Assembly (NCBI GenBank): GCA_002315505.1 | Contig: DCGX01000053.1 | Location: forward strand, 1-30,921 | Length of the DNA: 30,921 bases | Direction of reading: 5' to 3' | DNA from: Ruminococcaceae bacterium UBA1767 | Lineage (GTDB): Bacteria > Bacillota > Clostridia > Oscillospirales > Acutalibacteraceae | In this document: positions 1 through 6,394 of the stretch, piece by piece | Layout of the letters: each line of letters begins with the position of its first letter | Position numbering within the stretch: the first letter of the stretch is position 1 | Notes under the pieces: model-generated | What the model was told of the DNA's origin: nothing | Seen by the model: the letters and a program-made list of their open reading frames with translations, nothing else | Databases searched by the model: none | Program-made: the position numbers and the translations under genes

Positions 1-516
1 GTCGTTCATATCAACGCAACGCTTCCATGTGATTCGGCGAGTGTCAATACCGAGCTTATTACCCTGATGAATATGATTATCAAGCATAGCTGCAAGAAGA
101 TTATTTGCTGCACCGATTGCGTGGAAGTCACCTGTGAAGTGAAGGTTAATATCTTCCATCGGAACAACCTGAGCATATCCGCCGCCTGCGGCACCGCCCT
201 TAACGCCGAAAACCGGTCCGAGTGACGGCTCACGAAGAGCAACAACCACATTCTTGCCGATTCTCTTAAGTCCGTCCGCAAGACCGATTGTTGTAGTAGT
301 CTTACCCTCACCTGCCGGAGTAGGTGTGATTGCAGTAACGAGAATGAGCTTTCCTTCCTTACGGTCTGATTCCTTAAGAAGTGAATAATCAACCTTTGCT
401 TTGTACTTTCCGTACTGCTCAAGGTATTTTTCATCAATACCAGCTGTTTTTGCAATTTCTGTAATAGGCTTCATTTCGCACTGCTGTGCAATTTCAATGT
501 CTGACAAATATGCCAT
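1..516 (-). CDS. fhs: Formate--tetrahydrofolate ligase, N-terminal part (cut by window edge)
   Basis: Formate-tetrahydrofolate ligase makes 10-formyl-THF from formate, THF and ATP in the cytosol. It feeds purine synthesis and, in acetogenic organisms, the methyl branch of acetyl-CoA synthesis. Only the first 172 residues lie in the window; the rest runs off the left edge. The reading frame begins MAYLSDIEIAQQ. It carries the family's nucleotide-binding loop TPTPAGEGKTTTT at residues 64-76, followed by REPSLGPVFG and the glycine-rich GGAAGGGYAQVVPM, then EDINLHFTGDFHAIGAANNL, all characteristic of this enzyme. The ATG at 514-516 is chosen because AAAAGGAGAGG sits just upstream on the minus strand. 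The gene is preceded by its own promoter, a ZTP riboswitch and a terminator, so purine and folate status should control transcription into it. Function is assigned from family recognition with high confidence. Confidence 0.95.
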   Translation of the reverse strand, partial: MAYLSDIEIAQQCEMKPITEIAKTAGIDEKYLEQYGKYKAKVDYSLLKESDRKEGKLILVTAITPTPAGEGKTTTTIGLADGLKRIGKNVVVALREPSLGPVFGVKGGAAGGGYAQVVPMEDINLHFTGDFHAIGAANNLLAAMLDNHIHQGNKLGIDTRRITWKRCVDMND

Positions 517-540
517 TATTAACCTCTCCTTTTATTAATA

Positions 541-579
541 ATACAAAACGGGCAGCCCCATCGTGAAATGGAACTGCCC
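541..579 (-). terminator. Rho-independent terminator of the fhs leader (riboswitch expression platform)
   Basis: On the minus strand an 11-pair stem (GGGCAGUUCCA with UGGGGCUGCCC, two G-U pairs) is followed by GUUUUGUAU. The 5' side of the stem reuses the CUGGGCA that closes the ZTP aptamer. Aptamer and terminator are therefore mutually exclusive, and ligand binding should let transcription continue into fhs. The hairpin ends about 25 bases before the fhs ribosome binding site. Confidence 0.88.
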
Positions 580-644
580 AGACGGTCGGCTTATAAATAC
601 TTTTGTTCCATGTAGTGCTCTACAAATCCGTCAGTCACAAAAGT
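575..644 (-). promoter_or_regulatory. ZTP/ZMP riboswitch aptamer (pfl motif) controlling fhs
   Basis: Read on the minus strand, the first subdomain is closed by an 8-pair stem: ACUUUUGU (644-637) with ACAAAAGU (606-599). It contains GACUGACGG and a small UGUAG/CUACA hairpin. After an AU-rich linker comes the second subdomain, GCCGACCGUCUGGGCA (590-575), the conserved signature of ZTP riboswitches. The expected long-range pseudoknot forms between GACGG and CCGUC. It is a compensated variant of the common GGCG/CGCC pairing, which supports the structure strongly. ZTP riboswitches are known upstream of fhs and purine genes; they sense ZMP/ZTP, which build up when 10-formyl-THF is short, and turn expression on. 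Here the output is the overlapping terminator at 541-579. Confidence 0.9.
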
Positions 645-650
645 ATCTTT

Positions 651-678
651 ATTATAACAAATCTTTTGATTTTGTCAA
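651..678 (-). promoter_or_regulatory. Promoter of the fhs riboswitch leader
   Basis: The minus strand shows TTGACA (678-673), a 16-base spacer and TATAAT (656-651), a consensus housekeeping promoter. The expected start, about 7 bases downstream, falls at or next to position 644, the first base of the aptamer's closing stem. The promoter lies immediately beyond the stop codon of the upstream minus-strand gene at 682. Confidence 0.85.
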
Positions 679-681
679 CGA

Positions 682-2487
682 TTATTTAATAAAAATATCT
701 GCAAAGCCCTTCTCACCATATACAGCAAGCAATGCCTTTGATGCAATTTCAAGAATTTTTGTTACAATTGTCATTGCAACATCCTCTTCCTCAGGAAGAT
801 ATCTGTTAGAATAGATGTTGTACTGAGTGTTGATTTCAACAAGAGTATCGTAGAGAGCCTTGATGATAGCATCATCAGCTTCTCTGTCGTTGATTGTTCT
901 CTTCATCATTGCCTCTGCATCAGCAACGCACTTCTCGAGCTTAGCCTTAGATGTTGCATCAAGCTCAACTGTGCTGAGAATTTCCTTAGCATTCGGGAGA
1001 TAATCTCTTGTAAGTCTTCTGAGGTTTCTTGAATCATTGAACTGAGGATATGCAGGGTCATCATTTACAGTTTTGAGTTCACCAAGAGCAATCTTGAATG
1101 CAACCTCAAGAGCTGTGTTATTGTCTGTAAGCTCGTGCTTCTGACCTTCAAAGTACCATGTCTGATCCTCATAATAGCAGGTTGATGTATCAATTGAGCC
1201 ATCAGGTGAAACGTGATGTGACGGGTCTGCGATATATTCAGCACTGTAGGATGTACCTGCAGGAACAAAGCTTGTACCCGGTGCTGTTGAAGAAATCTGG
1301 ATAACCTCATCAGAGTTTGTCTCGTCAAAGCTCTCAAAGAAGTGGAAGAAGCCGTAGTCTGAATCACCGAACTTCATGTTGTAGCCTGAGATGAAGTAGA
1401 ATTCTGTGCCGTACTTCTCTTCCTGATACTTCATTCTTGACTCAAGGTTTCTCTGTGCATTTGCATAGCTATCTGTTTCAGCCTTAACAGCTGCCATTTC
1501 CGGAGTTGAAAGATACTTCTCAGCAAAAGCATCGTATCTTGCACTCGGGCAAAGAGAAATGAATGAAGTGTTTGTAAGGATAAGTGTTTCAACAAATCCA
1601 CGGATAGCACCGTCAAGAATGTTATCAACTTCCTGCTTAGGAAGAATTCTTGCAGCGATATTGATGATGTATCCGAGATACTCATCGCCAAGACCGATTG
1701 TGTTGATAGCCTCTGTGTAAACAAGGTCAGGTGCGTTATCGTCATAATCTGCCATCATAAGGTCAGCGAAAACATCACTGCCGTCCCAGCATCCAACAAC
1801 GCTGACAACCTTCTCGATTCTGCCTGCATCAGGATAAAGGTTCATATAGTTGTTAACAACTGTTGCACCCATGCTCATCGGGCAAAGGATAACCTTATCA
1901 GCGCCTGTCTGCGGAAGAACAACTGTTTCAATATACTCGTTAAGACCCTTTGCGTTCTTCATTGTGTTTGAGAAAACAGAATAGTTATATACATATACGT
2001 TCTCAGCACCGATTTCGTCAAGGAGTGACTGACAAGGAATACGGCTGTTGAAAATATCCAAAGCCTCTTCATCATAGTCAGCTACAGGGCAAGGATAGTT
2101 CGGAGTAACAACATTGTTGATGAACTCGCCGTTCTCGTCACGAAGGTGATCCGAGAAGAGAACCTTGAGCAAATCATTGATTGTTGACTGCTGAATTACA
2201 TCTCTCTGCATTGAAAGAGAAACAACAAGCTCACCGAGGAACTTAGCAAAAGTCATCCAATCTGTGATTGAATATGTATCGAAATCTGTGTTTGGATGAA
2301 GAAGGTTCCAGTCAGCAATAACATTGCCTTCATCATCGTACTTGTAAGTCTGTGACTGACCGATACCCGGAACAAAAACTACCGGAGTAACGTCATTCTT
2401 AGCAGAAACATTCAATGCTACGCCGGAAATAGAAAATACCATAACAGCGGCAAGAAGAACTGCTAAAATCTTTTTAGAAATCTTCAT
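682..2487 (-). CDS. Secreted alpha/beta-hydrolase-fold protein (lipase/acyltransferase-like)
   Basis: The product has 601 residues. A signal peptide (MKISKKILAVLLAAVMVFS... to about residue 29) predicts export. The mature part opens with TPVVFVPGIGQSQ, typical of the oxyanion-loop strand in lipase-like alpha/beta hydrolases. A nucleophile elbow CPMSMGATVVNNYM follows near residue 205, where proline replaces the usual first glycine of GxSxG. SHHVSPDGSIDTST (about residue 430) may supply the Asp/His region, as in LCAT-type enzymes. The last 90 or so residues are charged and probably helical. I start at the second ATG (2487) because AGGAGG is 8 bases from it but only 2 bases from the ATG at 2493. 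The gene is monocistronic. The substrate cannot be read from sequence; an ester or lipid is an inference. Confidence 0.75.
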   Translation of the reverse strand: MKISKKILAVLLAAVMVFSISGVALNVSAKNDVTPVVFVPGIGQSQTYKYDDEGNVIADWNLLHPNTDFDTYSITDWMTFAKFLGELVVSLSMQRDVIQQSTINDLLKVLFSDHLRDENGEFINNVVTPNYPCPVADYDEEALDIFNSRIPCQSLLDEIGAENVYVYNYSVFSNTMKNAKGLNEYIETVVLPQTGADKVILCPMSMGATVVNNYMNLYPDAGRIEKVVSVVGCWDGSDVFADLMMADYDDNAPDLVYTEAINTIGLGDEYLGYIINIAARILPKQEVDNILDGAIRGFVETLILTNTSFISLCPSARYDAFAEKYLSTPEMAAVKAETDSYANAQRNLESRMKYQEEKYGTEFYFISGYNMKFGDSDYGFFHFFESFDETNSDEVIQISSTAPGTSFVPAGTSYSAEYIADPSHHVSPDGSIDTSTCYYEDQTWYFEGQKHELTDNNTALEVAFKIALGELKTVNDDPAYPQFNDSRNLRRLTRDYLPNAKEILSTVELDATSKAKLEKCVADAEAMMKRTINDREADDAIIKALYDTLVEINTQYNIYSNRYLPEEEDVAMTIVTKILEIASKALLAVYGEKGFADIFIK

Positions 2488-2513
2488 TATCATAACCTCC
2501 TAATGATTATGCT

Positions 2514-2519
2514 ATTATA
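2514..2519 (-). promoter_or_regulatory. Probable -10 element for the secreted hydrolase gene
   Basis: A TATAAT lies 26 bases upstream of the chosen start on the minus strand, in a very AT-rich gap (2494-2564). No convincing -35 hexamer sits at 16-18 bases, so the promoter call is tentative. Confidence 0.35.
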
Positions 2520-2564
2520 TTAACAAAATATTTAAAATAAATCAATATATAATTGTCATATTAT

Positions 2565-3236
2565 TTACAATATTTCAAAAATATCGTTAATACTTTTTAT
2601 TTCATATGTAGGAATTTCGCTTTTTTCACCTTTTCGGTTTACCCAACATGAATCAAGTCCGGAATTCACTGCACCTGCAATATCAGACTGCAAAGAATCC
2701 CCCACCACAAGAATTTTTGATTTATCCTTTTCGGTAATATTTTCAAGCACGTAATCGAAGTATTCCTTCTGCGGTTTGTTATGACCGATGTCCTCCGAAA
2801 TAAAAACATCTTCAACATAATTTAAAAGCGGAGAGCCTGAAAGTCTTCCCGTCTGTGCCTTCTTCGAGCCGTTTGTAATTATGTATATTTTATATTTCTC
2901 CGACAATTTTTTAATCGTTTCAAGTGCGCCATCAAGGAAATATCCACCCTGTGCAACATAGCTGATGTATTCTTCATTCACCTTGACGGTATCCGCTTTA
3001 ATATTCAAAGCATCGAAAAAATCATCAAAGCGTGAAACAAACAGCTTCTCTCTCGTTATTTCTTTTCTTTCAAGCATATGCCATTTTGAGTCGTTGATTT
3101 CGGAATACAACCTGACATTTTCATCCGTCGGCTCAATATTATATGATTTCATCAGCCTTGTTATAGCAACATATTCCGTCTTTCTGAAGTCAAAAATCGT
3201 TTCATCAAGGTCTGTAAGTATGGTAGTGTACTGCAT
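2565..3236 (-). CDS. HAD-superfamily hydrolase, YjjG-type nucleotidase-like
   Basis: This 223-residue cytosolic phosphatase has all four HAD motifs: DLDET with Asp9 and Asp11 (nucleophile and acid/base), ITNGS with Thr121, Lys154 in GHNKPQKEYF, and GDSLQSDIAGA with Asp180 and Asp185 as metal ligands. A helical cap domain lies between motifs I and II (about residues 17-95), as in subfamily IA. The opening LTDLDETIFDFRKTE and the overall length resemble YjjG, which removes phosphate from non-canonical pyrimidine nucleotides. Many HAD paralogues look alike, so the substrate is only suggested. AGGTGA lies 4 bases before the ATG. It is divergent from the small membrane-protein gene at 3308. Confidence 0.85.
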   Translation of the reverse strand: MQYTTILTDLDETIFDFRKTEYVAITRLMKSYNIEPTDENVRLYSEINDSKWHMLERKEITREKLFVSRFDDFFDALNIKADTVKVNEEYISYVAQGGYFLDGALETIKKLSEKYKIYIITNGSKKAQTGRLSGSPLLNYVEDVFISEDIGHNKPQKEYFDYVLENITEKDKSKILVVGDSLQSDIAGAVNSGLDSCWVNRKGEKSEIPTYEIKSINDIFEIL

Positions 3237-3260
3237 ATTTTCACCTGTTTAATATTTTTC

Positions 3261-3289
3261 TTTACAAATGCGATTCTTTTTGATATAAT
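3261..3289 (+). promoter_or_regulatory. Promoter for the small membrane protein at 3308
   Basis: TTTACA (3261-3266), a 17-base spacer and TATAAT (3284-3289) make a near-consensus promoter. The predicted start, about 3296, falls inside the Shine-Dalgarno AAAGGAG (3294-3300), so the transcript would have an extremely short leader. Confidence 0.75.
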
Positions 3290-3307
3290 CGACAAAGGAG
3301 TGATATT

Positions 3308-3583
3308 ATGGATAAAATAAAATATAATAAATTTAAAATTGCAGGTGCAGTTATCTGCGGATTAATAGGCATTATTCAGATTCTTGTAATCATCTTCAGA
3401 CATGGTCAGTTCAGTGACACTGCATGGATTGTAAATGCTGTATTCTGGATTGGAATGGCAGGATTGCTTGTGCTCAGCTATTTCAAGAAAAAGAAAGCAT
3501 ACCTGGAATACAGAAAAGAAATTGAAGAGCAGGAAGCTCTGCTCGCTAAGGTTAAATTCAAAAAGAAGCCTGCAAATAAATAA
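3308..3583 (+). CDS. Small two-helix membrane protein, function unknown
   Basis: This 91-residue protein is not recognised. It has a short basic N-terminus (MDKIKYNKFK), a hydrophobic helix at about residues 11-29, a short loop, a second helix at about 40-57, and then a strongly charged tail rich in Lys and Glu. The tail (KKKKAYLEYRKEIEEQEALLAKVKFKKK, given here as positions 60-87) may form a cytosolic coiled coil. The ATG at 3308 is well placed behind AAAGGAG. It stands alone between a divergent HAD gene and a convergent ketopantoate reductase-like gene, has its own promoter, and ends at a strong terminator. That makes it a real, independently expressed gene. A structural or partner-binding role at the membrane is possible but unproven. 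Confidence 0.8.
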   Translation: MDKIKYNKFKIAGAVICGLIGIIQILVIIFRHGQFSDTAWIVNAVFWIGMAGLLVLSYFKKKKAYLEYRKEIEEQEALLAKVKFKKKPANK

Positions 3584-3590
3584 ATTATAT

Positions 3591-3630
3591 ATAAAAACTC
3601 GGCTGTCGCAAAACTGCGGCAGCCGTTATT
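3591..3630. terminator. Bidirectional Rho-independent terminator
   Basis: CGGCTGtCGCA and TGCGgCAGCCG (3600-3625) form a stem around an AAAC loop. On the plus strand it is followed by TTATTCTTTATTT, and on the minus strand by AGTTTTTATATAT. It serves both the small membrane-protein gene and the convergent gene ending at 3633. Confidence 0.85.
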
Positions 3631-3632
3631 CT

Positions 3633-4652
3633 TTATTTGTTAAGTCCTTCAAAGAGCTTTACGTTATCAAACGAGTATGTGTACTTGCCGTCCTCGATAC
3701 CGTGAACGATTTCGCAAACCTTATCGTTGTACGGAGTCTTGACACCGAACTTTCTGCCGTATGCACAAACGACGCCGTTAATAGCATCAACCTCGCACTT
3801 TCTGCCCTTTTCAAGGTCCTGAAGCATACTTGCCTTAAGAAGTCTGTGCTTTTTGATGCAAATAGGAATAAGGAAATTAGAAATCTTCTTTTTAATTCCA
3901 TTTCCGTTGTAATCAAGGAGCTTAACGATATCCTTGCCCTGAACAGGCTCAATTTTAATACCCGATGCTCTTGCAACATCAATACATTCCTTGATGATAG
4001 CCTGGCAGCAAACTCTTGAATCCTTACGCTCTGCGGCATCACCGAAGGTTCCGCCCATAACTGCTGACATTCCGCTGAAGGCAGAGTTGATAAGGAGCTT
4101 TGACCAACGAACACCCATGAAGTTGTCCTCAACCTCAACTGTGCACATTTTTTCAAGAATTTCCTTGACCTGCATGAGCTTGTCATCCTTCTTGCCGTTC
4201 ATTCTGCCAAGACCGAATGACATACTGTCAGGCTCACTTGTAAGCTCGGAAACACCGTGACCGTGAAGTGTTGCACCCCACGCAACAGAGCAACCCATTG
4301 TTCTGTCCTCACCGACAACCTCTGATACCGAAAGCTCGGGAAGACCGTTCTGCATTGTACATACGATACAATCGTCAGTCATATTCGGAAGGAGCTTTGT
4401 GAGCACGTTTTTATTATCGAGCTGTTTTGTCATAAGAATAATAAGCTCGTATTTCTCAGTAATTTCATCGGGAGTAAGTGCATGAACGGGAACAGTAAAA
4501 TCAACTGTACCGATAATGTGAGCACCATCCTTATTCATTGCGTCAACATGGTCCTTATTTCTTGTAATAAGGTCAACCTGCATACCTGACTTTGCAAGAT
4601 ACGCACCGAGAACAGTGCCGAGTGAACCCGCACCGTAAATAGCTGTTTTCAT
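3633..4652 (-). CDS. Ketopantoate reductase family (ApbA/PanE) NADPH-dependent reductase
   Basis: The 339-residue cytosolic oxidoreductase starts MKTAIYGAGSLGTVLGAYLA, with the Rossmann GxGxxG at residues 7-12. It keeps the family's MTKQ lysine (Lys76), QNGLP (Asn102) and the C-domain WSKLLINSAFSGMSA with catalytic-type Lys185 and Asn189. PanE reduces 2-dehydropantoate to pantoate for coenzyme A synthesis. No panB, panC or panD is nearby, and at 339 residues it is longer than classical PanE (about 300). It could be a paralogue acting on another 2-oxo acid, so I give no symbol. The start at 4652 is supported by GAGG a few bases upstream; the frame stays open further upstream only into the preceding gene's 3' end. 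The 22-base gap suggests co-transcription with the secreted protein gene. Confidence 0.85.
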   Translation of the reverse strand: MKTAIYGAGSLGTVLGAYLAKSGMQVDLITRNKDHVDAMNKDGAHIIGTVDFTVPVHALTPDEITEKYELIILMTKQLDNKNVLTKLLPNMTDDCIVCTMQNGLPELSVSEVVGEDRTMGCSVAWGATLHGHGVSELTSEPDSMSFGLGRMNGKKDDKLMQVKEILEKMCTVEVEDNFMGVRWSKLLINSAFSGMSAVMGGTFGDAAERKDSRVCCQAIIKECIDVARASGIKIEPVQGKDIVKLLDYNGNGIKKKISNFLIPICIKKHRLLKASMLQDLEKGRKCEVDAINGVVCAYGRKFGVKTPYNDKVCEIVHGIEDGKYTYSFDNVKLFEGLNK

Positions 4653-4674
4653 AGAATTTACCTCACAAATAATA

Positions 4675-5469
4675 TTAATACCAAATCCAACCGAACAATA
4701 CAATAACGATAATCCACTGGATAGTTGAATATGAAGAGTTAACAATACACTCTGCAAATACAGAGCCATCCTCAGTTGCAACCTTGATTACAGCGTTACC
4801 AGTGCCGACTGTTGTAACATTACCCTGGTCATCAACTGTAGCAACCTTCTCATTTGATGATGTCCATACGAGCTTTGATGTGTCGAGCTTTGTATCAACA
4901 TTAATCTTCTGTGTCTTTTTGTAGTTCATTTCAAGAGAATAAGTGTCAAGCTCAATAGCATAATCCATAGGAACAACACTTACGGTAACCTTACTTGTAA
5001 CATTATCTGTATCCGAAGCCTTAACGTATGAGTCACAGTTTGTAACATTGATTGCAAGGTCAGAAGCCTTAAGGTTTGCACCCGTCTTCTTTTCAAAAGT
5101 AATCTGATAGAGTGACATTCTACCCTCAAGTGGTGTCGGAGAAGCAAAAGCAAGTCTGCCTGTGTTAATATTTGATGCAATAGATACATCATAATCCATG
5201 ATAAATGCCTTTAAATTATCTGCTTTTGTAAAACTAACAATCTTTTTAAGGTTACCCTGCGGAGTAAATGTGAACTCAGCAGAAGCAAAGTTACCCTTTA
5301 AAAGTGAGAATTCAACAACAACGTTCGTTCCGTCCTCGGAAATAACCTTTGCCTGGAAAGTAGGTACACCCAGATTAGCGTTATTCAATGCCGAAGCAGA
5401 AATTGCAACAGTTGAGAATACCATAACTAATGCAAGAAGCATTGCAAATAATTTCTTCGTGATTTTCAT
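4675..5469 (-). CDS. Secreted protein: cohesin-like domain, bacterial Ig-like (Big_2) domain, C-terminal membrane tail
   Basis: The 264-residue product begins with a signal peptide (MKITKKLFAMLLALVMVFS, cleavage near SASA at 24-27). Residues about 33-165 have the beta-rich pattern of cohesin-type domains (VVVEFSL..., DYDVSIASNINTGRLAFAS, SLYQITFEKK). Residues about 170-245 are a Big_2 Ig-like domain with the hallmark LVWTSSNEKVATVDDQGNVTTVGTGNAVI. The chain ends in STIQWIIVIVLFGWIWY, a hydrophobic segment with no basic stop, which probably anchors it in the membrane or is recognised in export. The ATG at 5469 is preferred because AAAGGAG lies just upstream; the earlier in-frame ATG at 5487 overlaps that signal. 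The cohesin assignment is moderate, the Big_2 one strong. A role in surface attachment or complex assembly is inference. Confidence 0.8.
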   Translation of the reverse strand: MKITKKLFAMLLALVMVFSTVAISASALNNANLGVPTFQAKVISEDGTNVVVEFSLLKGNFASAEFTFTPQGNLKKIVSFTKADNLKAFIMDYDVSIASNINTGRLAFASPTPLEGRMSLYQITFEKKTGANLKASDLAINVTNCDSYVKASDTDNVTSKVTVSVVPMDYAIELDTYSLEMNYKKTQKINVDTKLDTSKLVWTSSNEKVATVDDQGNVTTVGTGNAVIKVATEDGSVFAECIVNSSYSTIQWIIVIVLFGWIWY

Positions 5470-5501
5470 ATAAAATCTCCTTTTCATTTTGATACATTTT
5501 A

Positions 5502-5530
5502 ATTTTATCTTTTTTACTAACTTATGTCAA
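5502..5530 (-). promoter_or_regulatory. Promoter for the cohesin-like secreted protein gene
   Basis: On the minus strand TTGACA (5530-5525), a 17-base spacer and TAAAAT (5507-5502) precede the gene by about 32 bases. The promoter is divergent from the ymdB-type gene's promoter at 5572. Confidence 0.75.
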
Positions 5531-5568
5531 TATTTATTTGTTTTTTTCTGTACTTTTTTAACTGTATT

Positions 5569-5577
5569 TGTTATAAT
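5569..5577 (+). promoter_or_regulatory. Extended -10 promoter for the ymdB-like / lipoprotein / recG run
   Basis: TGTTATAAT (5569-5577) is an extended -10 element. The -35 region (near 5549-5554, TGTACT) is poor, which an extended -10 can offset. It lies 33 bases before the ATG at 5611. Confidence 0.55.
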
Positions 5578-5610
5578 AGTATGCGAAATCTATTATACGG
5601 AGGGAATATT

Positions 5611-6384
5611 ATGAGATTATTAGCTTTAGGCGATGTTGTCAGCAACAGTGGCTGTGAATTTGTTCGCAAAAAGTTGCATTCAATAAAATCTCAATACAAT
5701 ATAGATATTTGCATTGCCAATGGTGAAAATTCCGCTGTGGGTAATGGCATTCTCCCCTCCTCAGCCGACCACCTTATTACAAGCGGTGTTGATTTTATTA
5801 CTACCGGAAATCACGTTTTTCGTCGGCAGGAAATACGTAGTTATCTCGAAGAACACGATTTTATCATTCGTCCGTACAATATGCATTCCTCTAATCCCGG
5901 AAGCGGAACAGGAATTATTGATATGGGCAGATATCGGATAGGAATTATTAACTTAATCGGAAATGCGTTTTTTAACGCAAGCTACGGAAATTGCTTCGAT
6001 TATCTTGATAAGGCTATTTCTGAGCTTGAAGGGTGTAAAATCAAAATCGTTGATTTTCACGCAGAAGCCACGGGTGAAAAAAGAGCACTCGGCTATTACG
6101 CAGACGGCAAGGTTTCCGTATTCTTCGGAACTCACACTCATATTCAAACCGCTGACGCACAAATTCTTCCCAACGGAACGGGCTATATCACAGATTTAGG
6201 AATGTGCGGTGCAAAGGAAAGTGTCCTCGGTGTTGAAAAAAATGCTGTTATCACGGCACTCAAAACAGGATTACCAACAAGATTTACAACAGCAGAAGGC
6301 GATATTTCACTTAACGGATGCGTTTTTGATATTGACGAGAGCACAGGTCTTACACGCAGTGTTACTCCACTTATTATTGAATGA
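5611..6384 (+). CDS. ymdB: YmdB-family metallophosphoesterase (2',3'-cyclic nucleotide phosphodiesterase)
   Basis: The 257-residue protein matches the YmdB/DR1281 family of binuclear-metal phosphodiesterases, which in Bacillus hydrolyse cyclic nucleotides and influence biofilm and sporulation decisions. Metal ligands are visible in order: Asp8 (LALGDVV), Glu39 and Asn40 (ANGENSAVGNG), Asn67-His68 (TTGNHVF), His150 (VDFHAEATGEK), His175 and His177 (GTHTHIQTAD). The C-terminal TGYITDLGMCGAKESVLGV is also typical. I choose the ATG at 5611, behind GGAGGG. The frame is open back to 5524, but that stretch contains the promoter and starts the protein implausibly. It is the first gene of a tight plus-strand run: the next gene starts 10 bases after its stop. 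Confidence 0.92.
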   Translation: MRLLALGDVVSNSGCEFVRKKLHSIKSQYNIDICIANGENSAVGNGILPSSADHLITSGVDFITTGNHVFRRQEIRSYLEEHDFIIRPYNMHSSNPGSGTGIIDMGRYRIGIINLIGNAFFNASYGNCFDYLDKAISELEGCKIKIVDFHAEATGEKRALGYYADGKVSVFFGTHTHIQTADAQILPNGTGYITDLGMCGAKESVLGVEKNAVITALKTGLPTRFTTAEGDISLNGCVFDIDESTGLTRSVTPLIIE

Positions 6385-6394
6385 GGTTAATCAG

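Noticed and set aside
6..455. 149-residue open frame on the minus strand
   Set aside because: It is an out-of-frame shadow of fhs; the true fhs frame starts at 516 and carries all family motifs.
4653..4781. N-terminal extension of the ketopantoate reductase-like protein
   Set aside because: It would overlap the preceding gene by over 100 bases, and the Rossmann motif begins right after the Met at 4652.
5524..5610. N-terminal extension of the ymdB-like protein
   Set aside because: The extension would begin upstream of the promoter -10 and has no ribosome binding site; the ATG at 5611 is well placed.
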